From positions 1 to 63,101 of the forward strand of contig JAEERM010000008.1 in assembly GCA_016285835.1 (NCBI GenBank): a DNA stretch of 63,101 nucleotides, read 5' to 3'. The notes under the pieces were generated by a model. It was given only the letters and a program-made list of their open reading frames with translations, ran no database searches and had not been told where the DNA came from. Shown here one piece after another: positions 54,816 through 63,101 of the stretch. The first letter of the stretch is position 1, and the number at the start of each line of letters is the position of its first letter. The translations under genes were made by a program, and so were the position numbers. The stretch is from Fibrobacter sp. Lineage in GTDB: Bacteria > Fibrobacterota > Fibrobacteria > Fibrobacterales > Fibrobacteraceae.

Positions 54816-57234
54816 GGGGAACCTCGAAGTTTAACCAGTCGAACATCGGCTTGAGCGCGGCCAGCTTGCCGTTGGGGTCTTCCATGAACTTCTTGTAGAT
54901 GGGGAAAACCTTGTTTTCGAGCGTGGTCTTGTCGATATAGAGTTCCAGCCAGTCCGCGACGGTGATAAGGCCTGTGATGTGCCTGACGGATGCTTCGTCC
55001 TGGCTCCTTTCGACGTTTTCGATGAGGCCCATGAGCTTCCTGTGGAACATGCGGCCCGTGCCGCCGAACGAGAACGTGGTGTCCAGCGCTTTCGCTTCGT
55101 CGATAAGTTCATGGATCCTTGCAAAGTCTTCGTCTTTTGGCGTGTCCAGGTAGGTGAGCGCAAGGTGGTGGATCTTCGCGTTGATTTCAAGCGAGAGAAT
55201 CTTGCGCATGGTATCGGGCAGCGTATGGTCCGGGTCGGCCAGGCAATCAATAGGAATGCCGTGGTCCAAAGCGAACTTGGAGAAGGTCTTGGTGACTTCT
55301 GTCAGGTGGCGCTGCGTCGAAAGCTGGTTGATGCGCTTGAGGGAATCGCTCATGAGGTCGCGCATGCGGACAACGTATGCCTCGGGGAATGCCGCCTTGA
55401 GCTCTTCGGTGGACATGTTCGGGTTATCGACAAACGAGAGCCCGCATTCCCTGGGGTCGCCGTTGCAGACAACCAGGTTGACTCTCCCGAGTGCGTCATT
55501 GAGCACGAGAATGGTCGATGCGTGATGCTCGTCGATAGTCGTGTCGTTGTAGGTGGTATAAACTATGGTCTGGCGGCGTCGCGACGAGATTTTCGAGGCG
55601 GTGAGGCGATAGTCCTTGTTCAGGTAGTCGTCCTCGAGCCCGAGGTGGTAAATGGCGGCGCGTTCGGCCATCTGCTTGACGAATGCGGGGACGTCTTCTT
55701 CGGCAGACTTTGTGAATACTTCGGCTCCGCTCCACTTGTGCTCATTGCTCGTGGCCTTCGCGAGGATTTCGAGGACTTCGGCCTTGATGTCGCGGCCTTC
55801 GGGGAGGAACGGCTTGAGCAGTTCCATGGCGCGCAGCGCATAGCGCATGTTCTGTACGGGCTCCAGGCCTTCGATATCGTTGAAGAACCAGCCGCAGCTT
55901 GTAAAGCTGAACATGCAGAATTTCTGGATTTCGAGTAAACGCACTGCCTTGGCACACTCATCCGGGTCGTGCGGGTGCAGAAGCGTGGCGTTGAGGAAAC
56001 TCTTTAGGCGGTAGCTGTCGCCTGGGGCGATGAGGACGTCGACGTACTTGTTGCGGACATCCCACGGGTCCATTGCCGTGAGGTGCTGGAGTTCGTTTAT
56101 AAAGATTTCGTCGGCGAGGGCCTTCAGATGGTTAAAGGCGTCGCGCAGGGGGCCGCGCCATTTCTGGTTCCAGTCCGGCCCGCCGCCCGTGGAGCATCCG
56201 CAGTCACGGTACCAGCGGCCGACTCCGTGGGCGCAACTCCATGCACAGCCTTCGCCGTGGAAGTTCTTCAAGAGGACTTCGTGCTGCGGCGGGAATTTCT
56301 CGAGATACCAGCCGTAGTTGACCGGCACCATGTTGTGCTGGGGGGCGTAGCGGTTGTAGAGCCAGGCCGCGCACATGTCGCCGAACGGTTCGTGGTGACC
56401 GTAGCTTTCGCCGTCGGTACCGATGCTCACCAGTTGCGGGTCTTCGCGGTTTGCGTCCCAGGCGTCGCGGATGCGTCCGCCGAAGGTGTCTGCGTTGCGG
56501 AGCAGGTGTTCGAACCCCACGGCCGAAGAAAGCCAGGGATTGTAGAAAAAGACGTCAAGGTAGCCGTCACAGACAAGGTTGCCTTCCTTGTCGCGCGGGA
56601 AAATGCGGTAGGGGCGCGTGGTATCGATGTCGGTATTGGCGCATCCCTTCCATTCGCTGTCGCCGAGCTTGCGGAAACTGTCGGCCTGCGTCGGCGAGAG
56701 GATGGTGAACTTGATGCCGGCTTTGATGAGTTCAACGACGGTGTCCAGGTTGATGGCTGTTTCGGCAAGCCACATGGCCTCGGGCATGCGACCGAAATGG
56801 AACTTGAAATCTTCGATGCCCCAGTGGATTTGCGTGCGCTTGTCCTGTTCACTTGCAAGTGGCATGATGACATGGTTGTACACCTGGGCGATGGCGTTGC
56901 CGTGGCCGTTCAGGCGTTCGCGGCTGCGCTTGTCCGCTTCTTGGATTCGCTTGTATGTTTCCGGGGTGTTCGTGCGGATCCAACTCATCAAGGTCGGACC
57001 CATATTGAAACTCATGAAGTCGTAGTTGTTGACAATATCGACAATGTGCCCGTGCTCGCTCAAAATGCGGCTTGCGGAGTTCGGGCTGTAACATTCACTG
57101 GCTATGCGGTCGTTCCAGTCGTGGAAGGGCCTTGCGCTAGGTTGATTCTCAATGACGCCCGTCCAGGGGTTCTCCCGGGGCGGCTGATAAAAATGTCCGT
57201 GGATCGTAAAATAAAGGGGGTGCTTGTCGCTCAT
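54808..57234 (-). CDS. GH57-like / DUF3536 glycoside hydrolase-type protein
   Basis: 808 residues from ATG 57234. YFTIHGHFYQPPRENPW is the GH57 opening (H-x-H-x-Y-Q-P); GRMPEAMWLAETAINLDTVVELIK and HGVGRWYRDCGCSTGGG belong to the DUF3536 variant. GH57 enzymes act on alpha-glucans (amylase, branching, amylopullulanase types). The glucan-linked synthase-like gene of this chromosome is elsewhere (28233). First gene of the operon with hpt. Confidence 0.85.
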   Translation of the reverse strand: MSDKHPLYFTIHGHFYQPPRENPWTGVIENQPSARPFHDWNDRIASECYSPNSASRILSEHGHIVDIVNNYDFMSFNMGPTLMSWIRTNTPETYKRIQEADKRSRERLNGHGNAIAQVYNHVIMPLASEQDKRTQIHWGIEDFKFHFGRMPEAMWLAETAINLDTVVELIKAGIKFTILSPTQADSFRKLGDSEWKGCANTDIDTTRPYRIFPRDKEGNLVCDGYLDVFFYNPWLSSAVGFEHLLRNADTFGGRIRDAWDANREDPQLVSIGTDGESYGHHEPFGDMCAAWLYNRYAPQHNMVPVNYGWYLEKFPPQHEVLLKNFHGEGCAWSCAHGVGRWYRDCGCSTGGGPDWNQKWRGPLRDAFNHLKALADEIFINELQHLTAMDPWDVRNKYVDVLIAPGDSYRLKSFLNATLLHPHDPDECAKAVRLLEIQKFCMFSFTSCGWFFNDIEGLEPVQNMRYALRAMELLKPFLPEGRDIKAEVLEILAKATSNEHKWSGAEVFTKSAEEDVPAFVKQMAERAAIYHLGLEDDYLNKDYRLTASKISSRRRQTIVYTTYNDTTIDEHHASTILVLNDALGRVNLVVCNGDPRECGLSFVDNPNMSTEELKAAFPEAYVVRMRDLMSDSLKRINQLSTQRHLTEVTKTFSKFALDHGIPIDCLADPDHTLPDTMRKILSLEINAKIHHLALTYLDTPKDEDFARIHELIDEAKALDTTFSFGGTGRMFHRKLMGLIENVERSQDEASVRHITGLITVADWLELYIDKTTLENKVFPIYKKFMEDPNGKLAALKPMFDWLNFEVPHA

Positions 57235-57250
57235 GGCCTGCAATATAGGT

Positions 57251-57277
57251 AAAAAAAAGGCGGCCTTGTTGGCCGCC
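57251..57277 (-). terminator. Terminator of the GH5 gene
   Basis: GGCGGCC (57259-57265), loop TTGTT, GGCCGCC (57271-57277), followed on the minus strand by eight T. Confidence 0.9.
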
Positions 57278-57292
57278 GGGTTTTCGTCGACT

Positions 57293-59167
57293 CTACTTCA
57301 ACCGAATCGGTTGCGTGACTGCGATTCCTGTGCCTTTGACGCGTAGGAGGTAGTGCCCGCTCCGGATTCCGGTGAGGCTGAATGTGTGGTTACCGACTGC
57401 TATTGCTCCCCTGTGCAGGGTGGCGATGTGCTGGCCGTTCATGCCGAAAATATCTACGTTCAGTATCCCTGCCGTATTTGAGACAAGGGAGATGCTGTTG
57501 GCGTTGACTTTGACGGAGGGATGAATGTTGTTCGCAATACGGAAATATCGTGTTGTTCCGCTTTCGTAATTGTCGTCGTAGACAATTTTGATTTCAGGAA
57601 TCATTTCTTCGGTATTTTCGAAACCGCGGCTAAATGCATCGTACTTGTCGGCATTGAAATTCCAAAGTGTGTCCGTTCCGGCGACAAAGTTGTCGTAAAG
57701 AATGGTGCCTGTGTAACCCGCTGCGTAGTTTGCGATGACTGTGCTCAAAGTCTTGTTGCGGTCGGCATGGCTCGAAATATCGAAAGTACAAGTCTTCTTT
57801 TCTCCGGCGGGCACTTCGCAGGGGCCTTCGACTTCGGTCCATGTCCATGCATCCGTGAGCTTGAAAATCAGGTTCAGCTGGGCGGCTGTGGCTCCGTTAT
57901 TCTTTGCTTCAAAAGACAGCGTGTTGGCTTTGCTCAAGTCGAATGTTTTCTGGTATTCGATTTGAGCGTTGTCGCCTCCGTAAGTTACGGCCATCTTGCC
58001 GTCGCCGGTGGTGTTGTCAATCGTTGCATCTTTAATTTTGATGCTCGCTTCTTCTGTGGCGGCGAGAGCCGTCATCGCTTTAAGAGCCGGGTCGATTGTG
58101 TAAGTGTAACCGCCGAAATTCGCTTCGGTCTTGTCGCCAATGTACTGCCATGCGAGAGCGCCTGCGTAGCCACCGTCAAATGCTTTGCGGTAACATTCTT
58201 CTGTCGTAATCTGCGTCTTGGCGGCAAAAGTGGATTTGTAGGTTTCGCCAGCCCAGCCGCTTGCCGGGAACTCACCGATAATCATCGGCTTGTTGTCGTA
58301 GCCATATTGGGTTGCCATCTGCGCCGCCGTATTCACGAACGGCGAGACGGCGTCATCCTGGTAGTACGGATAATAGTGTGTCTGGAAAAAGTCAAGGGTG
58401 CCGTTTGCTTCTCCACCGGCTGCAACGAGGGCTGCATCGTTCCACCAGGCCTGATATTTGATATTGACGCTACCTGTCGAAACGAGAAGTTCCGGGTTTG
58501 TTGTATGGATAGCTGCCGCAACCTTGTTTGTAAACTTCTGAAGTGTGGCCTTGTCGAGTTTCTTGGTTGTCCAACCTTCGCTGGTCATGCCTTCGGGCTC
58601 GTTGAAAACTTCCCATGTCAAGAGCGCATTGTGGTTGCCAATCGCCGTTACCACTGGGATGAGCGCATTGTCGATGAAAGCCTTGGTGCCTGCATCTTCG
58701 AACAGTTGCGTGTTCGCTGTGATATCGAGTTTATCGTTGTAAAGCCCCCATTGGTTCGGTTCCATCAGGTTGTGGCTGAAAAGGCACATCGAAACCATCA
58801 CGCCGTATTCTTCGGCGATATCGAGGGCTTTTTTCATGTTGTTGATGGTGTTCGCCTTGAGGCCCGAAACCAGATGAGTCGTCTGGTCGATTTCCGGGCT
58901 TTGGCTCATGTTGTTGAAAAGCCACCAACGGATAGCGTTGCCGCCCGCGGCGCGGGTGCCTTCGACGGCCTTGCGCCAAGCGTTTTCGTTCAGCGGGGAA
59001 TCGCCCACGTCGGAGTTGTAGTCGCTCCAAGCGAGATTCGCGCCCGAAAAGAAGATTTTTTTCCCGTTGTACTGTAGTTCCGTCCCGTTTACGGTCAATC
59101 CTGGCGCGGCAATTGCTGTACTGCAAAACGCAAGCGCACACAGCATTTTGAGCTTGATGTTTTTCAT
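57293..59167 (-). CDS. Secreted GH5-type glycanase (cellulase/mannanase-like) with C-terminal sorting domain
   Basis: 624 residues from ATG 59167, preceded by GGAGAACAGG; an upstream ATG at 59179 overlaps that site. Signal peptide to about AIAA. Catalytic domain about 25-350: acid/base E190 in FNEPEG, nucleophile E299 in IIGEFPA, with WWLFNNM, ETYKST and WQYIGD. Residues about 360-520 resemble a carbohydrate-binding beta-sandwich; the last 80 (DIFGMNGQHIATLHRG...RSGHYLLRVKG) form the C-terminal export-type domain. WWLFNNM-type family members are often beta-mannanases; exact substrate is unsure. Confidence 0.85.
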   Translation of the reverse strand: MKNIKLKMLCALAFCSTAIAAPGLTVNGTELQYNGKKIFFSGANLAWSDYNSDVGDSPLNENAWRKAVEGTRAAGGNAIRWWLFNNMSQSPEIDQTTHLVSGLKANTINNMKKALDIAEEYGVMVSMCLFSHNLMEPNQWGLYNDKLDITANTQLFEDAGTKAFIDNALIPVVTAIGNHNALLTWEVFNEPEGMTSEGWTTKKLDKATLQKFTNKVAAAIHTTNPELLVSTGSVNIKYQAWWNDAALVAAGGEANGTLDFFQTHYYPYYQDDAVSPFVNTAAQMATQYGYDNKPMIIGEFPASGWAGETYKSTFAAKTQITTEECYRKAFDGGYAGALAWQYIGDKTEANFGGYTYTIDPALKAMTALAATEEASIKIKDATIDNTTGDGKMAVTYGGDNAQIEYQKTFDLSKANTLSFEAKNNGATAAQLNLIFKLTDAWTWTEVEGPCEVPAGEKKTCTFDISSHADRNKTLSTVIANYAAGYTGTILYDNFVAGTDTLWNFNADKYDAFSRGFENTEEMIPEIKIVYDDNYESGTTRYFRIANNIHPSVKVNANSISLVSNTAGILNVDIFGMNGQHIATLHRGAIAVGNHTFSLTGIRSGHYLLRVKGTGIAVTQPIRLK

Positions 59168-59213
59168 CCTGTTCTCCATAATTATAAATTACCCCGCCTC
59201 AAAATAAATAAAA

Positions 59214-59232
59214 ACCCGTAAAAACGGGTTTG
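59214..59232. terminator. Hairpin between GH5 and aldose epimerase genes
   Basis: AACCCGT and ACGGGTT in a short stem with A/T flanks. A second longer hairpin, CCGTGGACATTT with AAATGTCCACGG (about 59247-59273), lies next to the end of the epimerase gene and probably terminates it. Confidence 0.6.
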
Positions 59233-59300
59233 CTTTTGTTTGTTCCCGTGGACATTTGTTTTTAAAAATGTCCACGGCTTTTGGGGGAAATGGGCTGTTT

Positions 59301-60269
59301 TTACTTGTTTTTGAATGTGGCGCCGAACGAGAAAGTACGCTTTTCGCCGGGGGCTACGACAATTAAACCACGGTGATGGTTCAGGGCGTCGGGCTCGGCG
59401 GTCATGGGCTCAATGGCGATGCTGTCGCGTGTGGGCGGGGTGTAAATCTGGATGGCGTTGTACTGCCCGTCGCCTGCATTCTGCCAAATATCGAGAGCGC
59501 CTATAGAACCTTCGAGAACGGCTCGCGCGCACTGCGGAATGGGGGCTTCCAAGCAGAAACAGTCGTTGATGAAATCGGTTCCGATTTTGCGACCGCTCGT
59601 AAAGCGCGTGTCGTCGAGGAGGTTCCCGGTCGGAATGTCTGCCTGGTCGAGCTCACTCCGTTTTGTCGGGGGGAGGGTCATGACGAGGTCGTCAATCTTT
59701 TCGCCGAGCATAAAGTACGGGTGCCAACCTTCGGAATAGGGCATGTCCGTTTTCCCGAGGTTTTCAACCGTCGATTCTACGGTAAAGGTTTCGCCAGTGA
59801 AGATTATTTTGTTTGTGGCGCGGAACGGGAAGGGGAATCCGGCAAAGGCTCCTGCCCAGTCGCAAGTGAATTCGGCGATACATTTTTCGCTGTCGGCCTC
59901 GAAACTCTTGAAAGCCCACTCTGCATTTTGCAAGAATCCGTGGAGTGCGTGCGGAGCCCAACTTACGTTATTTACAAGTTGGTAGTCTTTCCCTTGCCAG
60001 TTGAACTTTGCGTAGGCTACGCGGCCCGGGAACGGAGCGAGGCGGCAACCGGCGTTTGTGTCCGGGCCCATTTTGTAGATGTCATCGCCCGGCCGGTAAC
60101 CGAACAGAAGTTCGGCGGCTTGGCTGTCGGCCTTTTTAAGAGGAACGCGCCAGGCGTTGAGGCCTGCACCGTAGCCCGAAAGGATTTCAAATTCAGCGCC
60201 GTCGTCGCGCTGGAGGACAAAACACTGCACCGCGCCAATCGGCCGGGAAATAATCGAAAAATTGCTCAT
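59301..60269 (-). CDS. Aldose 1-epimerase family protein
   Basis: 322 residues from ATG 60269 (MSNFSII; an alternative start at 60278 lies 9 nt upstream). Galactose mutarotase fold: HALHGFLQNAEW, SEGWHPYFMLGE (catalytic His), and IAIEPMTAEPDALNHHRG (catalytic Glu region). Interconverts alpha and beta anomers of hexoses. Terminator hairpins follow. Confidence 0.85.
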   Translation of the reverse strand: MSNFSIISRPIGAVQCFVLQRDDGAEFEILSGYGAGLNAWRVPLKKADSQAAELLFGYRPGDDIYKMGPDTNAGCRLAPFPGRVAYAKFNWQGKDYQLVNNVSWAPHALHGFLQNAEWAFKSFEADSEKCIAEFTCDWAGAFAGFPFPFRATNKIIFTGETFTVESTVENLGKTDMPYSEGWHPYFMLGEKIDDLVMTLPPTKRSELDQADIPTGNLLDDTRFTSGRKIGTDFINDCFCLEAPIPQCARAVLEGSIGALDIWQNAGDGQYNAIQIYTPPTRDSIAIEPMTAEPDALNHHRGLIVVAPGEKRTFSFGATFKNK

Positions 60270-60295
60270 GGGAGGCAAGATAGAAAAATGGGGGG

Positions 60296-60323
60296 GAGGC
60301 TCGAGGCTTGAGGTCCGAGGTGC
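60296..60323. repeat. Degenerate 7-bp tandem array (GAGGNNN)
   Basis: Four heptamers: GAGGCTC, GAGGCTT, GAGGTCC, GAGGTGC, in the noncoding gap before the lipoprotein gene. The same heptamer family occurs inside mnmE at 61886-61913. Confidence 0.75.
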
Positions 60324-60429
60324 GAGAGGTTTAAATGCTCAAATATTGACAAGAAAGGTTACTTTGTATATATTTATGCGATTAGAAGTATGCTTTAAAG
60401 TGGGTGTTCGGCAAAAAAAGAGGTTTACA

Positions 60430-60873
60430 ATGAATGTGAAAACTACTATCGCTTTTGTAGTGACGCTGTTCAGCGCCATGGTTGTTTGTTCCTGCTCTGG
60501 TGATGCTAGCACAAATCATTCGTCAGAAAACGCCTACAACGAGACTCTTCTTCAGCTAGATTCACTGTCGCCTTGTGCAACCAACGATCAACTGGACAGC
60601 ATAGAAAATGTGGATACTCTTTTTATCGTTAGCAAAGATGGCAAGACTTCATTTGTATTCCCTGCACAAATAAGTTGGAGTCAAGATTCTATCAAGTCTA
60701 TCGGGGTAGAAAGCAGGGGCGATACCTTAAGTATTGAATTACTTCTCAAGAAAAACACGCCTCCTCTGAAATTGGATTGCCAAGTATGGGTCTATTCCAC
60801 CGTGAAGGGAACCATTGATGAACACTATGCAGTTACGGATGTAGGCCCCGTACATACGTTAATAAAGAAGTGA
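60430..60873 (+). CDS. Small putative lipoprotein
   Basis: 147 residues; ATG 60430 preceded by AGAGG. Signal peptide with lipobox-like VVCSC (Cys about residue 22). Rest is beta-rich (TLFIVSKDGKTSFVFPAQISW) and unassigned. A longer frame to 60262 has no ribosome site and would cover the repeat array. Function unknown. Confidence 0.6.
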   Translation: MNVKTTIAFVVTLFSAMVVCSCSGDASTNHSSENAYNETLLQLDSLSPCATNDQLDSIENVDTLFIVSKDGKTSFVFPAQISWSQDSIKSIGVESRGDTLSIELLLKKNTPPLKLDCQVWVYSTVKGTIDEHYAVTDVGPVHTLIKK

Positions 60874-60922
60874 CAAAAGAAAAACCGACAAGCCTGGGAT
60901 TCCTATTTACTATTTTTGCGGC

Positions 60923-62305
60923 ATGGATTCCCGGACTATCGTAGCCCCGATGACCCCTGCCGGCGTGAGTGCCGTGGCCGCCGTCCGCGTGAGCGGGCCG
61001 GAGGTTCGCGATGTGGTGCGCGCTTTGTTCGGGGATGCGGCTCTTGCAACAATCAAGCCGCGTGAAGTCCGTCTCGGGACGGCCCGCTACCCGCGCCCGG
61101 CTGACGCCGGGGAAGGCGAATGCCTTACGGCGGCCCCCGCCATCGACAGCCTCGTCTACGTATTTTTCGAAGGCCCGAATTCCTATACGGGCGAAGACGT
61201 GCTGGAACTTTACCCGCACGGCAACCCGCTCATCGTGCGCGAACTGATTCGCGCTATCCGTGAAGTCGGCGGTGTGCGGCTCGCCGAGCCGGGCGAGTTC
61301 ACTCGCCGCGCGTTCCTCAACGGGAAAATGGACCTTGCCCAGGCGGAATCCGTCGCCGATGTGATTCACAGCGCGAACCTCTCTGAACTGCGGAACGCCC
61401 ACCGCCTGCTGGGCGGAGCCCTCTCGAAGCGTGTCGTGTCTCTTGCCGAACAAGTCAAGGACATTTCGGCGCGTCTTGAACTCGATGTGGATTTCGCCGA
61501 AGAAGAAGCGGACCCGGACTATGCGGCCTGGGGCGATAAAATTGCGGCGATTCGCTCAAATGTTGTCGCCATGCTCAAAAGTTTCAAGGGCGCTGCCGTG
61601 CGTCGCTTGCCGCTGGTGGTTTTGTATGGCGCCCCGAACGCGGGTAAGTCGAGCCTTGCCAACGCGCTTCTCGGCGAAGACCGCATTCTGGTGAGCGACA
61701 TTCCCGGGACGACGCGTGATTTTGTGGAAGTGCGCCTGTTCCTCGACGGCGGTGAAATTCGCCTGGTCGACACGGCGGGCATTGCAGCGCAGGCGACCGA
61801 CAAGCTGGATGCGCTCAGCATGGAAAAGAGCCGAGAAATTCTGGAAGAAGCGGATTTGAAGATTCTGGTGGATGCAGGGGAAGTGGATGCTCGAGGCACG
61901 AGGCCCGAGGCTCGGGAAAATGTGCGTCCCGATTTCATCGTTCACTCCAAGAGCGACTTGCGCGACGCCAGCACTGCCGAAGGGGCCTGCCAAAATTCCC
62001 TTCGCGTTTCTTCCAAGACAGGCGAGGGCCTCGACGAACTCAAGCGCATGATGAACGAGACATTGTTCAAGAACGACGAGGCCACGGAAGATTTCTGGAT
62101 TACGAGCGAACGCGAAAAGGCATGCCTTGAGGATGCCCTTGCCGGCATCGACCGCGCTCTCGAACTCATCCGCACGAATCCGGCGGTCGAACTGCTCGCC
62201 TTCGAGATGCAGCTTGTGCGCCGTGCGCTCCAGAGCATAGTGGGCGAGATTTCGTCCGAAGACATTTTACAATCTATTTTCGCGGGGTTCTGCATTGGCA
62301 AGTAG
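60923..62305 (+). CDS. mnmE: tRNA modification GTPase MnmE
   Basis: 460 residues. N-terminal tetrahydrofolate-binding part (TIVAPMTPAGVSAVAAVRVSG, EFTRRAFLNGKMDLAQAESVADVIHS), G domain with G1 GAPNAGKSSLANALL, G2 region DIPGTTRD, G3 DTAG, and C-terminal FCIGK. The G4 position reads SKSD rather than NKxD. Residues about 323-332 are encoded by heptamer repeats (61886-61913), inserted between G3 and G4. Modifies U34 of tRNAs with MnmG. The last 11 nt overlap the start of the next gene. Confidence 0.92.
   Translation: MDSRTIVAPMTPAGVSAVAAVRVSGPEVRDVVRALFGDAALATIKPREVRLGTARYPRPADAGEGECLTAAPAIDSLVYVFFEGPNSYTGEDVLELYPHGNPLIVRELIRAIREVGGVRLAEPGEFTRRAFLNGKMDLAQAESVADVIHSANLSELRNAHRLLGGALSKRVVSLAEQVKDISARLELDVDFAEEEADPDYAAWGDKIAAIRSNVVAMLKSFKGAAVRRLPLVVLYGAPNAGKSSLANALLGEDRILVSDIPGTTRDFVEVRLFLDGGEIRLVDTAGIAAQATDKLDALSMEKSREILEEADLKILVDAGEVDARGTRPEARENVRPDFIVHSKSDLRDASTAEGACQNSLRVSSKTGEGLDELKRMMNETLFKNDEATEDFWITSEREKACLEDALAGIDRALELIRTNPAVELLAFEMQLVRRALQSIVGEISSEDILQSIFAGFCIGK
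61886..61913. repeat. Degenerate 7-bp tandem array inside mnmE
   Basis: GATGCTC, GAGGCAC, GAGGCCC, GAGGCTC. Four consecutive heptamers of the type seen at 60296-60323, here translated in frame as part of the G domain (encodes DARGTRPEAR). Confidence 0.7.
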
Positions 62306-63101
62306 CGTTCTCAGCATCATCGGCGTCTTGATGGGCATATTCGCCTTCGGCACGTACATGGCGCCCTTAAAAAAATACCCGCATTATTCTTCGTGGGCTT
62401 TCCTTGCCGTGATGTCGCTTGGCGCGATGCTTTGTTCCTGCGTCATTACGAGTTTCACGGGACTTTTCAATTTTGAACCGGTCGGCATCGCCTGCGGCCT
62501 GCTCTGGGTTATCGGCGGGGCGCTCTGCTTCTGGGCTGTGCAAGCCGAGGCGGACCTTGCGGGGACGGGCCTCCGTTCCATGAGTGTGAGCATCCTGCTC
62601 TCCTTTATCACCGGAGTCGTAATCTTCCGCGAACCGACGGCGCTCTATTTCTCGATTCCTGCAATCATCTGCATGCTCGTGGGCATCTGGATTCCGGCGA
62701 GCCGGACGAAATCTTTGTGGAAGAACTGGCGCTCACTTTTGTCCGGAGCGGTTTTCGGATCGTACTTGATTCCGTACAAGCTCAGTTCTCTGGACGACAT
62801 GCAGTTTTTGTTCCCGTTCTCTGTGGGAGTCTGTATCGGCTGTGTCGCCCTTGTTTCGCTGATGATGCTCAAGCGCCGGAAAAGCTTCGGCTTCCCACCG
62901 GTCCCGACCGCATTCGCGTTTGGGGCGGGCATCCTTTGGATGCTCGGGACGCTTGCCATTTTCTGGGCCATTGCCGACGACGGCCTGTTCGGTTATGCGG
63001 TCGGTTACCCGCTCTTGCAGCTCAACCTTGTCGTGAACCAACTTTGGGGCGTGTTTGCCTTCGGAGAATATGCAACGCGCCACGAACGTGTAAAACTGGC
63101 C
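62295..63101 (+). CDS. Partial multi-pass sugar-transporter-like protein (DMT/GRP-type)
   Basis: 269 codons open to the window end, so the C-terminus is missing. TTG 62295 overlaps the mnmE stop; ATG 62331 is the next candidate start. The frame encodes about eight membrane helices (LSIIGVLMGIFAFGTYMAPL, VIGGALCFWAVQAE, GAVFGSYLIPYKLSS, LLQLNLVVNQLWGVFAFGE). These resemble drug/metabolite-superfamily sugar transporters of the TMEM144/GlcU/RhaT kind. The Asn-x-x-Trp-Gly ending motif supports that. Substrate unknown. Confidence 0.6.
   Translation, partial: MASSVLSIIGVLMGIFAFGTYMAPLKKYPHYSSWAFLAVMSLGAMLCSCVITSFTGLFNFEPVGIACGLLWVIGGALCFWAVQAEADLAGTGLRSMSVSILLSFITGVVIFREPTALYFSIPAIICMLVGIWIPASRTKSLWKNWRSLLSGAVFGSYLIPYKLSSLDDMQFLFPFSVGVCIGCVALVSLMMLKRRKSFGFPPVPTAFAFGAGILWMLGTLAIFWAIADDGLFGYAVGYPLLQLNLVVNQLWGVFAFGEYATRHERVKLA

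Overview
The window looks like a piece of a Fibrobacter-type (Fibrobacterota) chromosome that carries most of a prophage. This assignment is inference. It rests on secreted polysaccharide-degrading enzymes with serine-rich linkers and C-terminal sorting-like domains, a PorV-like/FlgD-like outer-membrane gene set, and a moderately GC-rich Gram-negative gene style. No rRNA is present to confirm it.

Bases 1-28181 are the right-hand part of a temperate contractile-tail phage (myovirus morphology). In order: neck genes, sheath, tube, tail-assembly chaperone with a textbook -1 frameshift site, tape measure, baseplate hub and spike (1-7860); an AT-rich cargo gene and two tiny genes (7875-9908); baseplate wedge and J, tail and fibre-like genes (10378-14218); a DNA-modification module (14840-18199) holding a ParB-domain protein, a DpdA-like DNA transglycosylase, QueC, QueE, QueD and FolE, which together form a whole preQ0 pathway plus the enzyme that would insert it into DNA; then terminase, portal and a MuF head protein with a toxin-like tail (18740-24715). 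The minus strand of the right end carries a GIY-YIG gene, a tRNA(CAU) split by an Azoarcus-like group I intron, and an operon of six small early-type genes with its own promoter, operator and attenuator-like hairpin. The prophage ends in a 53-bp tRNA 3' fragment (28129-28181), taken as attR. The capsid genes, integrase and left attachment site must lie before base 1.

Bases 28185-63101 are host chromosome: a divergent glycogen synthase-like glycosyltransferase; a lipoprotein; a minus operon of LolA-like, FlgD-like secreted, PorV-like and RecF genes; a porin-like protein with OpgC; MscL; an EamA transporter with CoaE; a secreted deacetylase; an AdoHcy-hydrolase-like protein; an alanine/glycine symporter; an acyl-ACP thioesterase; three tandem copies of a GNAT toxin/antitoxin-like pair, the middle toxin internally deleted; GltX, a BON protein, a WYL regulator and QueA; a GH57-like/Hpt operon; a GH5 secreted glycanase; aldose epimerase; MnmE; and a truncated sugar-transporter-like gene. 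Degenerate 7-bp tandem arrays recur, one of them inside mnmE.

The most interesting points are the phage 7-deazaguanine module with its ParB-like first gene and dedicated promoter/operator, the intron-split phage tRNA facing the attachment site, the MuF-toxin fusion, and the triplicated toxin/antitoxin-like locus.
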